NCBI GenBank assembly: GCA_033439295.1
Contig: JAVTLE010000007.1
Coordinates: 1,612,001 to 1,676,000 of the forward strand
DNA: 64,000 bases
Direction of reading: 5' to 3'
DNA from: Deuterostichococcus epilithicus
Taxonomy: Eukaryota > Chlorophyta > Trebouxiophyceae > Prasiolales > Stichococcaceae
Shown here: positions 54,913 to 64,000 of the stretch, piece after piece
Numbering within the stretch: the first letter of the stretch is position 1
Layout: each line of letters starts with the position of its first letter
The notes under the pieces: generated by a model
Seen by the model: the letters and a program-made list of their open reading frames with translations, nothing else
Told to the model about the DNA's origin: nothing
The model's database searches: none
Made by a program: the position numbers and the translations under genes

Positions 54913-55524
54913 AACTGTAAGTTGGCTTTGACATCTCTTCCTCGTCGCCAAACTCTGCACGTTCGAGCTTGGAATCAGGCGAGCCCGTATATTTGAGCCA
55001 CTCCTGCGGCACAAACATGCACTCGCCTAATACAATGTTTGTACCTGCCCAGCACCATGAGCTGCTCATGTCAGTCACAAACCACCGCCGCCAGGGCGCA
55101 CTCACCTTCATCTCGTAAAATGGCGCTGGCTCGCCCTGAATCACCCCTGCAACACTGCCGTCCTAAGGTGGCACGGTGAAATGATTCAGGGATGCATCGA
55201 TGAGGTACACGCCAGTACATTGCCGAATGCCGCAGCGCATATGCACATGCACCTGCGTGTTCCTGCAGTTCCCAACGATGCCCAGAGCATCGGCCTTCTC
55301 CTTAGTGTTAGCTCTGAAGAATACTCCTTGAACCGGCACCAAAGAAACGAAGAAACAGTTGCTGGTAAGATAAAGAACGCTCAGTGATATGGTGCTATCG
55401 AGTGATGAAATTGATTTCACAAGGGCGCATCAGACTGTCCAGAGGTCGGGCAAAGAGAAACAAGACTCATAAAGCTCGCCTTCCCGAAGACCTCGAAGGT
55501 GCAGCTCCGGTAGGCTGATGACAT
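54893..55524 (-). CDS. acylphosphatase, 97 aa
   Basis: Four exons on the minus strand, 55524-55480, 55333-55253, 55162-55106 and 55003-54893, give 97 residues, the normal length. The motif CTFEVFGK-VQGVFFRANT contains the catalytic arginine loop (VQGVFFR). It is followed by DALGIVGNCRNT, with the family asparagine in CRNT, and by DGSVAGVIQGEPAPF. The end PTYSSFDIIR is typical. The enzyme cleaves acyl-phosphate bonds in the cytosol. The first junction is odd: after exon 1 the sequence is AAG/GCGAGC, and the base pair before exon 2 is CG, not AG. The other two introns are GT-AG. GC is lower than in neighbouring genes. The exon lengths and reading frame make the assignment secure despite that junction. 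Confidence 0.9.
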
Positions 55525-55971
55525 GATGAAGCGGCTAGATTGCTGCAATCTGGAGGTTCTTGACACACAGTGCTGCAGCGGCGGATTTACTGTGACGATG
55601 GGGACCATGCAGTCAAGCTCATATCAGCGTTTGCTTGTGTAACCCAGCAGATATCTCAGTTCACCCAAGAATGCCATCCACTTTTCTCCGGAACAGCAGG
55701 AAGGTGATTAGAAGTTGTGGCCATCCCGTGTGAGATAAACCGCAACAAAGCCCCAGACCATACGCGGGAGGTCAAAGGCACTATTTGTGAATGTTGCCTC
55801 GTGGGCACTGATAGCACCCGCAGGGTCGCCGGCCTGCACAGCTTTTACAAACTTGTAAACCTCAATACACCTGAACAATGGGTCAATGGGTCACGGTCGA
55901 CACAACGTCTCTGCAATGCGCCCAGAGGAAGTAATCTCAAGGGCAGACGCCGACGTCCTGGTGCCACCGCC

Positions 55972-57233
55972 TCAGGGCCCCACCCGCAGTAGGAACAGTG
56001 CCACGGGGGCCTGGAAGAAGGCCAGCCCAGTGGCCACCGCCCAAAAGGTTTCCGGCGGCGCATGGAAGTGGCGCGCCGTCACGTGCATCTCCACGCATAC
56101 GAGGCCGAAGAGCAGGGCCAGCAGCGCCCCCGCCGCCGCCAGCACGGCTCGGTCCAGGCGACGCCGGGAGGACCAGCGGCGGCGCACGTCAGCGGCCAGG
56201 AGGTGCGCCTCAGCCGTGAAGATCGCAACCAGCGCGGCGCCCAGGAAGATGTGATCCGACACCAGGTGCGCATGGCTGCCCTCGTCCCTGCGCGCAGCGC
56301 CGGATGTGGACGTGGGTCAGGCGCCTGGCCCAAGGCGCGGTGGCTGCAGCAGATGTCTCCTTGCGCGAAGTTGCGCCGGCACAGCCAACACAGTTCCAGG
56401 ATGTGCGGGCACGCTCGGTGATCCTGCAGCAGGCTTTCCGGCTCGCAGAGCTTCTGCACCCATGCTGAATGACAGCAAACGGTTCACCAGCCGAGAAGTC
56501 TGCTGCAGCTTTCGAAAGCCCGACCTGACGGCCAGGATGAGGGGCGCCAGCAGCAGGTGCAGCGAATACAGCCCCAGGCGCGCCGCCGCCACGGCCGCAT
56601 ATAGCACGAGCAGCTGCGCCAGGCCGGGGCCACCATCGGCGCCAGAGCCCGCGGGCGGCAGCATCCCATACCTGCAGCCACTCATACTCGCCGCGTGAAG
56701 ACATCCAAAGGGCATGCATGTAAGTGATCGGCTGTATGAAACAGCTTCAGGCCTTGCGAATATGCAGGGCCATGCATGAATATGGAAGGCCCAGGTTGAC
56801 AATCTCGAAAGCAGCGTCGCGCACCACCTTAGCAGCAGCACCGGCGCCGGCAGCAGTGGCCCGAAGCCACGGAGCAGCCGGTCGAACCAGATGAGCGGCA
56901 GCTTCTCCCGTACAGGCGGGATGCCTGCAATGCAGATTGCTTGTGCTTGGGTACAGTGTTGCAAACAAGGATATTCCAGGGATGTTTCCTGGGGTGACAC
57001 AGCATCCAGCATGCAGCCCGGTTTGCTCCAGATGCATCAATCCAGAGCCAGTCTCAGACAATTGGAGTGCCAACAGCAATGACAATGAAGGACAGGAGGC
57101 ACCGTTGTTGAGGAGTGCGCCCGTGCCAACAGCCAGCACCCATAGCCCGGTCATGAGCAGCGCCAGCTTGAGCAGGAGGCGCGCCTCGGTGCGCTGCAGG
57201 CGGTCCCGCCATTGAGGCGCTGTGCGGGTGTCC
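55972..57233 (-). CDS. multi-pass membrane protein of unknown function (5' end unresolved)
   Basis: Four exons on the minus strand, 57233-57103, 56924-56828, 56671-56525 and 56287-55972, join in phase with GT-AG borders. An upstream exon is required because the first one begins in phase 2. At least five hydrophobic segments are visible: LKLALLMTGLWVLAVGTGAL, PLLPAPVLLL, QLLVLYAAVAAARLGLYSLH, HIFLGAALVAIFTAEAHLLA, and LAAAGALLALLFGLVCVEM followed by FWAVATGLAFFQAPVALFLL. A conserved-looking loop reads EKLPLIWFDRLLRGFGP. No transport or enzyme motif is recognised. It could be an organellar or ER membrane protein. Confidence 0.6.
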
Positions 57234-57763
57234 CTGCAACCATCGCCTCAGGAGCTGGTTTGACAAGATGCTGCAACATTGAAGCGGCAGGCAACACGGG
57301 TCACGGCGCGCTTGGCTCGCACGGTGGCTACGTTCAATGCCATGTATGCTTTGCACCTGCTGTCAGCGACCGGGATGGCCGTTGCATCTGGCTGCGGCTG
57401 GGTTTCGCTGCGCAGGCGTTCTGGATTGGGGTGCGCTCGCGTTGCAGGCCGCGCACGTGCCTCGTATGCCATATTTTATACTCGTTTTGAAGCCTGAAGC
57501 GGGGCCTGCCTGGCCGCAAGGCCCCGGTCTGTTGCGAGTCTCACAGACCAGTGCCTGGCTGAGGAAGGTCCAGCGGACTAAGCCGCAGTGTGCCGTTAGG
57601 CGTGTCAGACGAGCGGGCTGGCTGTGTCTCGGCGGTCTGCAGGCTCCTGTCAGGACAGAAAGCTTGCAGCAGACCGCGTCATGCGCCAGCCACGCCGCGC
57701 GCGCGGTTGTGCAGGTTAGCGCCGGAGCGGCGCTTGCCTCCGTTTGCTTTAGCGGCAGGCGCC

Positions 57764-58058
57764 CTACCGCAGTGCAAAGTATAGAGCTACCACGACGATG
57801 ACAACCACGTTGAAAGCGAAGATTGGCAATATGTACCTGCACCAGGAGTGCCAGAGGGAGTCAGGCGCGTCATAGGACAGGTGTCGTCAAGTTGTGTTTC
57901 TCTCAGCAGATGACGCTGAATCAGAATGTCAGAGGTTCCGTTCACCTGCCGTATCAGACGCACTCGTCCCAGATGTGCTGCCACAGACTGGGGCCGTGGG
58001 TGGCGCTGACCTGGCTTTCGACATCCCTAGGCAGCTGCTCGTAGGGCGGCGTCGCCAT
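57764..58058 (-). CDS. 55-residue single-span membrane microprotein
   Basis: Two exons, 58058-57964 and 57836-57764, are joined through a GTGCGT donor and a GTGCAG acceptor in matching phase. They give MATPPYEQLPRDVESQVSAT, a short linker (HGPSLWQHIWDE) and one very hydrophobic span, ILPIFAFNVVVIVVVALYFA, ending LR and a stop. The layout is that of a tail-anchored protein or a small subunit of a membrane complex, such as a respiratory-chain accessory subunit. That is an inference, and I recognise no family. The splice phase turning a dead frame into a perfect membrane span is the main evidence that this is real. Confidence 0.65.
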
Positions 58059-58583
58059 TGTAGTAGAAAATCCCAGGCTGCTGAGCTCACTGGGAGGTCG
58101 CAAGCCACCAATACGCAGAGTTTGACAGAGGGTGCTGGCTTCACGCCAGCTCTTCAGAAAGGAGTGCCTGAGAGTCCGCTGCTCACACGATTCCCAGACA
58201 ATTCCGTCACGAATTGCAAAAGCACAGGCGTCAGGCGCATAGTTGGCGACCATAAGCTGCTCGATGGAGACGGCGCGCCTGGGTGAGGCCAAAAAGGCAA
58301 ACAGCTGCACCAGCGAGAGTACCGCAATCGATTTGCACGTGCAGTCCGTCACGGCCGCGGCACGCGAGGCTGCCCTCGGTGGTACAAGACGCCTGTGTCT
58401 GACGGGAACAGGTGATATATTCCAGCTTGTGCTGCAAAGCCGACATCTGCCATATCGGGGGCGTGGATTTGCCGACAATGCAACACGGTGCAAACCATGT
58501 CGCTGCTGTGTTGGCAGCCTCTCCTCGGGCTCACCGGACTGTGCAGAATTGGATCGCTCTGACGTCTCGACATGCATCTACAG

Positions 58584-61500
58584 GGTTTTCCGGCGAGCAG
58601 CGGCAGCAAGTCAAAGGCTTGGCAGCTGCGGCAGGCTGCGAGTACCGCGGCGAACTGGTCTTTGGCAGGCATGCGGCTCTTGGCCGTGCACAGCTTAGTT
58701 AGCACTGCTTCAGAGCTTTGTGTCGTCCTAGGACATTCATCGTAAGGGAACCTTTGGCAGTGCAGGACCACCCACCTCATCTTCAGACCGCATGCCGGGC
58801 TGTTGGGCACGGCCAAGGTGCAGACGGCGCAGCAGTGGGGCATCCCGCTGGTCAACCACCAGTGGCTATCCGACAGCGTTGCATGGTGAGTTGCAGAGGT
58901 TTCAAATATGAAGCAAATTCGCCAAGGATGCCGAAGGTGCATGCTCTGATGCTTGTGCTGGTTCCTACAGTCCAAGGTTGGACCGGCACCACCTGTCATC
59001 TTGTGGCCGGCCGCTGTCAACAATACACGTTCAGATGTCTTGGCAGCGAACCCAGAAAGGTGTTGTTGCCTGGAAAAGCGATTCGAGGCCGGCGCAGCAA
59101 CATGACCGTTTGTGTGCGGATGCAGCGGGCACCTGCTGAGTGTGCGGCCGTACATGCTGGGCTGCGGCACCTCCTCGCACCTGCGGTCCGCCAGCGGGCA
59201 GTCGCTCGAACCCTGGCCGCCCGGCGCGCTGCTCTCCGACATGTCGCAGCTGCCGCCAGCCCGCCGCCACACAGAGCAGGCGGGAATCTCGTTCGCGCCT
59301 TGCGCTGGCGGCTTGAGGCCGGCAAGCTCTGACACGGCGCCAGCGGTGGCAGTCAAGCTCGTCCACTGCCTGGGCCTGCCGGCGCAGCAGACCTCAGAGC
59401 AGGCTCAGGCGCAGCTAAGCTCAGAAAGGGAGAGCAGCGAGCAGCAGCGCCGGGCGGCTGGCGCAGCGCGGCATGCTTCGGTGTGCGGCACGGCGCCGCA
59501 GCACGGCCTGTGGGCGGAGGCAAGCCAATTACGAGATGTGCAGCAGTGCTGGGCGGAGGCGGACAGGCAGCGGCTGCAGCGGCTGCGTACAGACGAGCTG
59601 CACATGCGGCGCTGCCCGCAGGCGCAGGAGGAGGAGGCTCAGGCGGCCGGTACGCCCTTGCCCTCAGAGTGCGGCGCCCCGGCGACGCCCAGCAGCAAAG
59701 CGGCGGCACCAGCTGCCGCGCCGCGGGCCGCAGACGCATTGCCCAAGGCTGCCTGCCCGGCGTTCGAGCCGGAGACGCCTGCTGCGGATCAGCCCCAGCC
59801 CGGCTGCACCGACTACTGGCGGCACGCCCTGGGAAACATCACCAACAGGAGGCACCAGCGGCAGACGCGGCGGCACCCCAAGCCGGCTGTGCTGGGCGCC
59901 CTGCCAGCAGGTGGCTCGCCGGCAGGCGGCCAGCGGCAGGTGGCCGACCATGGCAGCACGACAGCAGCAGGCCGGCGAGTGGCTGCCCAGCAGAAGCAGC
60001 CGCCGCCGCCGGTGCCGCAGCTGCAGCAGCAGCAGCGGCAGAAGGGGCAGCTCCCAGAACTGGAGCGAGCGCGCGCGGCGCAGAACGACATGCACCTGCC
60101 GCAGCTGGCGATGCTCAGCTTCGGGGAAAAACCCTCGCGAGGTGGTGCCCATCGCGTCGGCTGCGCATCAGGCAGGCCACACACTGGCTCATGCAAATCA
60201 ACCGAAGTACCTTACAAGCGCTCAACGCAGATCGCAGAGGTGTGGTAAAGTTCTCATCTCCCTGCACAGCAGCCACGGTCATGGCGTTGATCCCTCCCGC
60301 AGGAATATCGGCGACGCCGCCCATGGAGCACGAGCAGCGATGGGCACGGTCGGCCAGCCCGCAGCTGCCGTCACCCTCCGGCGCTTTTCAGCAGTTTGAG
60401 AGCAGCCCTCTGGTGCTGACGCCAATGTCGCTGCCATCGGGAGCAGGCCTGAGGTGGGTCCTTCCCACATGCACCATACGTCTCCGTGGCAGCAGCTGGC
60501 CGCTAGCTGTTCTGCTTGATTGGAGAACTAGCTCGCCGTCAGGGTTGTGACTGTTGCTTGTGTGCAAAAGTGGCTGCATGGTCCTCAGCGCTGGTACATT
60601 GGCGATAGTCCAGCTCAGTGTGTCTGTCTATTCGCAGTCCTGCATGCCAGCAAAGCGCACCGCGCGAGCAGCGTCTCAGCACGTCAGGGACGGCCTTCCC
60701 GGCTCACGGCAGCGAGCGGAGGCTCGTTGCGCTCGTCAGCAGCGCAACTGCTGCTGCTCCTCCCACTCCCGCTGCTGCGCGCCCGCAGGCCGGCAATGCG
60801 GCGAACGGCGCTCGCGCCGCTGGCTTGCCACCAGGCGGCGCCAAGGCCACGGGCTGCAGCGCCTCGCGAGAAGGCCGCTGCCACCCTGTAGTCCGCGGCG
60901 GCGCCGCGGCGGCTGCCACACCCAGCCCGCCGGCCACGCCTGGCACCTTTCCATCACCTGGGCATGCGCCTGGTTCCTCGGGCGGCGCAATGCCGTCGGC
61001 AGACAGCACACGGCTGTGGGGTCTGATGCCGCAGCCGTTGGGCACTTCGGCGCTGCGGTACCACGTGCTGCCGGCCGGGTCGTCAGACATCAGGTTCTAC
61101 CGCCACCTGGAAGGTGGGTTCGTGTTATCATTTCCCGTGCGGCGGCGCCGTACCCTGGGACTAATCGCACACTGCCCTCTTGTGCCTGCTGTGGCTCCGG
61201 TCACGGCATTCGGAAGCGCACGGCTGCCTTCCCTCCCGTTCTGCCCGATCCTGTGTTAGTTAAGCTCCGTAGTACAAGCGCACGGACTGATGTACGCAGT
61301 CACCTGCGAGGAGGGCGAGCGGCGCGTCGTCTTCAGCTTTGACCTGCAGGTGCGCCTCCTGCTCTCCGGTGCAACATGGTTGGACCCCTGCCTGCCAAGG
61401 CCCTCCTCAATTTCGAGATGCAAAGTCTCTTTCAACTGAAAGACGGTGAGGGTTGGAGTTTTATGGGGGCCGCAGCCAGAGGGGCTGATAGAAGCAGCTG

Positions 61501-62928
61501 GCAGGGCGCGGCGCCCGACCGGCCAGCGGCTGCCTGTTGCAGGGCGAGGTTGGGAACTTCATGTTGCAAAGAGAGCCTAGGGTTTGCACACTAGAAAACG
61601 GAATCGGATGCTGCAAGGCGCCACTGGGCGCCCGACTGAGCAACAAAATCCTTTTGCCGCAGGACGAGTCCAATGCGGCGCTGGTGTACTATGACGATAC
61701 TGTCGGCCCCGACGACACGCCCTGCCACATGCTGGTGACCGCGGGCCTGCTGGCGGCGTACCGGTTGCACGACGAGGCCTGGATTGAGCACTGCTACCTG
61801 TACGACACGGTATGTGTAGTTGCTGCTGCCCTGTCCGCAGACCAGCGCATTGCATTTTTTCTTAATTCTTATTTTATTTTTGATCTCTGCCTTCTCCCCC
61901 CATGCGGCAGTACGTAGTCGCTGCGAAATGCTGCACAGCGTGCTGTGCGCGCAGCTCTCTGCATTGCCACAGTCCCGACGTTGGATGCTGGTGGCAGTAC
62001 TCTGGCGGCGGGGTTTGACTCCCGGTGCATGATCCGGCGTGTCTGGCGGCACCACGCCCAGCAGCAGCCCCGAGCTCCTGCACACCGACAGTGGATTTCA
62101 GCAGCAGCACAGCGCATGCGCAGCAATGTAGGGCCATTCCAGGTGCCGCTCCGCATAGAAGTGGACCGTGGAGCCTCACAGGAAACCTTTCGTTTGCTAG
62201 AATGCGCTGTCACCGCATGCCGGCGCAGCCAACTTCCCGTCCCCAACACGTTTCTGCGGGGTGAATCACAGCCTCACGATCAGGGGCACTGGCCTGTAGT
62301 GGCGGTGCTCATGCGCTGCCCAGCCGGCGTGGCCGCCGCTGCGGCCTCCGCCATAGTGGTCCAGCTGCCGGAAGCGCCGCCGCGGGGCGTCTCGCTCGCT
62401 GGCGCCGCCTCCTCGGCCTCGACTGCCGCGGCGGCCGCCGCCTTGGCCGTCCGCCGCGCCCCCAGCTCTCCTCATGGTCACAGCCCCAGCGTCAGCATTT
62501 CAGCATGTAGGAATGGAGCATGCTGGCCGCTGGACGCTGCAGGCACGGGCGACAGTGCGTATAGCCTCGGCAGAGCTCCAACCAGACGGAGGCCAGTGCT
62601 GCGTCTGGGTGCGCCGCAGGAGGACATCGAGAAGGACTCGCGCGGCCGCGGGCGCGCCTACCTGAGGGCGCACCCGCTGCTGGCTGGCGAGCTGGTGGCC
62701 TCGCCCTACGTGTACCACAGCCGTGCTTCCTGCGTGGAAGGAGCCTTCCGGCTGCTTCCCACCCGCGCCGCGTACCTCGCGGCCGCCGGCTGTGCAGGTC
62801 TTGGCAGCGGCGGCAGCAGCTGTGCAGGCCTCGACGGTGGTGCCAGCCTCAGCGGCGGTGCCGGCGAGGTGCACTTCTGCGAGAGGGCGTGGGACCCAGT
62901 CACGGGCGCGCCAGTACGGCGCGGCTGA
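58584..62928 (+). CDS. BRCT-domain protein with uncharacterised C-terminal domain (5' end unresolved)
   Basis: Exons are 58584 to about 58660, 58766-58885, 59126-60141, 60303-60453, 60638-61113, 61300-61349, 61663-61809 and 62620-62928; from 58766 on, all joins are in phase. The BRCT domain is split: GFSGEQRQQVKGLAAAAGCE, then TTHLIFRPHAGLLGTAKVQT and WGIPLVNHQWLSDSV. The junction between those first two exons does not close in phase. A long Ala/Gln-rich linker follows. The C-terminal region reads ALRYHVLPAGSSDIRFYRHL, CEEGERRVVFSFDLQ, AALVYYDDTVGPDDTPCHML and RAYLRAHPLLAGELVASPYV, and belongs to no family I recognise. BRCT domains bind phosphopeptides in DNA-damage and replication control. 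The 810-base last intron holds a duplicated CPP fragment. Confidence 0.72.
61989..62465 (-). pseudogene. duplicated CPP gene fragment inside an intron
   Basis: This is a copy of 36744-37225 in the same orientation. It therefore carries part of two minus-strand CPP exons and their intron, lying antisense within the plus-strand BRCT gene. The exon part still spells VVPPDTPD and PRRQSTATS on the minus strand, but a one-base loss upstream breaks the frame. Identity is about 90 percent at both ends. It has no promoter or neighbouring CPP exons, so it is a pseudogene fragment. Confidence 0.85.
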
Positions 62929-63278
62929 TGGTGGCGGGGGGTGCTGCAGGCGTTCGGGGTTGGGGGCGGGGACCTAGATAGATTGATGCGCTGGTGCAGG
63001 CAACATGTTCACTGTGCGACCGGTCCCACACACGCCGATGCTGCCCCATCGGATTTGGAGTGAGGTTCGACTGGCAGTGCGCACAGGAGGTGTTATAGCT
63101 TTCAAATGATTTGCAAGTCGGTTCCGGGGTCTCCCTACGTCTAGATCTGGCGACCGAAGAGTGAAAATCCGCTATGTCACGTCTGCCTACAATTCAACCC
63201 CAAGCATCTCAGTACACAGCGCCGGGAGTGTCACCGTGTTATAATTGTTCCATCACTGCTGTTCATCCACATCAAAGT
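62929..63278. other. 3' flank between convergent genes
   Basis: This lies between the BRCT-gene stop and the transporter stop. It is lower in GC and no exon is visible. Confidence 0.4.
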
Positions 63279-63742
63279 TCATTTGGATGTGTCTATTGCC
63301 TTCCCATTGGAGCCGTTTGCAGACATCTGCACCAGCGGCTGCTTCTCCGCATCGCCCGGCAATGCCGCCGCCGCCGCCGCCTTCTCCGCCATGGCTGACT
63401 GGATCTTGCTGTAGTTGTACCTGCGAATAAATTGATCACGCAGGCTGCTGTCAGGTATCATTCAATGGAAGGGGTACAACACGCGAGCAACAAATGAAGC
63501 TGTCACTCGGCCGTCGACGGTGATGCACACGAACCCAAACGACATAAGCCTTGGCGGCTGCATCGCTGCCTGCAGGAGGCAAGGCGGCCTGGGAAACAGC
63601 AACCGCAGTGCAAAGACGGTCAGCGGCACTCACCACAGCACCGCCGCAAATGCGACGAGGTAGCCGCCCAGGTTAATGGCCGTTACTGGTGCCGCATACA
63701 GCCACACGGACAGGCCGATCAGGATCCAGTCCTTGACCACGC
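63279..63742 (-). CDS. drug/metabolite-superfamily transporter (triose-phosphate / nucleotide-sugar type), C-terminal part
   Basis: Two exons on the minus strand, 63742-63634 and 63420-63279, join in phase with GT-AG borders, and the gene continues past the right edge. The last two membrane segments read KDWILIGLSVWLYAAPVTAI and LGGYLVAFAAVLWYNYSK. The APVT pattern and final YNYxK are typical of the triose-phosphate/nucleotide-sugar transporter family (TPT, SLC35C/E-like, plant At1g48230-type). A soluble Ala-rich tail ends GNGKAIDTSK-like (NGSNGKAIDTSK). Such carriers exchange sugars or nucleotide sugars across Golgi, ER or plastid membranes. The substrate cannot be inferred from this fragment. 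Confidence 0.8.
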
Positions 63743-64000
63743 CTGCAGCCATCAACAGAAGTTGCAGCTGAGAACTGCCAGCATCACTCGATTCGCTCCC
63801 AGCACGTCAAGCGGCCCTGAATGGGACAATGCAACCCCCGGACCTCTGCCTTCTGCGCCACCCTTCTGCCCCACTCAGATGCTGCTGCTGATGCAGGAGG
63901 CCAAAGGTCGCCATGAAAGGCGTCGGCTGATGATAAGATCAGCAAGTTGCTGCCTCCCCATCAGCCGGCAGCCCGCTGAGGCCCGGTCAACAAACTCAGG

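Overview
This window looks like nuclear DNA of a GC-rich, intron-dense green alga, most likely a trebouxiophyte (Chlorella/Coccomyxa/Auxenochlorella-like). The evidence is the GC-rich third positions in exons, many short introns (about 100-300 bases), a plastid-type GET3B with an apparent transit peptide, a plastid-targeted DUF1824-like protein, plant-type CPP/TSO1, RBP45/47 and bZIP regulators, and a farnesylated PEX19. Almost every long open frame is a shadow, so the genes below were assembled exon by exon from protein motifs, splice sites and phase agreement. No transcript data were available.

Layout. 0.4-3.2 kb: minus-strand coiled-coil genes, one with a C-terminal membrane anchor. 4.0-8.5 kb (+): a BARD1/BRCA1-type RING, zinc finger and double-BRCT protein. 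9.1-9.8 kb (-): an unknown 130-residue protein. 10.4-15.0 kb (+): a complete class I histone deacetylase. 15.7-17.6 kb (-): a coiled-coil/polyglutamine protein. 18.2-25.2 kb (+): two GET3B/ArsA ATPase modules in tandem that can be spliced in frame into one double-domain protein. 26.0-29.2 kb (-): a bZIP regulator. 30.0-34.8 kb (-): a small unknown gene and unassigned exons, with a long inverted repeat at 32.5-32.8 kb. 35.0-38.6 kb (-): a CPP/TSO1 CXC regulator. 39.8-40.8 kb (-): the DUF1824-like gene, divergent from a SET-domain methyltransferase (41.2-42.6 kb, +). 42.8-47.0 kb (-): a secreted fasciclin/histidine-rich protein. 47.5-49.3 kb (-): PEX19. 50.6-53.7 kb (+): an RBP45/47-type triple-RRM protein. 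54.9-55.5 kb (-): acylphosphatase. 56.0-57.2 kb (-): a multi-pass membrane protein. 57.8-58.1 kb (-): a 55-residue membrane microprotein. 58.6-62.9 kb (+): a BRCT protein of unknown type. 63.3 kb to the right edge (-): a triose-phosphate/nucleotide-sugar-type transporter.

The genes do not form a pathway. Several are chromatin or DNA-damage functions (HDAC, SET, BARD1-like, BRCT, CPP) and two are membrane-protein targeting factors (GET3B, PEX19), but this is probably ordinary eukaryotic gene order.

The most unusual feature is structural. Many introns, most clearly in the HDAC and GET3 genes, carry a decayed same-strand copy of the first 30-80 bases of the next exon, in one case two successive copies. 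Also notable are the possible GET3B fusion, a duplicated CPP gene fragment lying antisense in an intron 25 kb away, a 130-base-arm hairpin, probable GC-AG introns, and the histidine-rich fasciclin protein.
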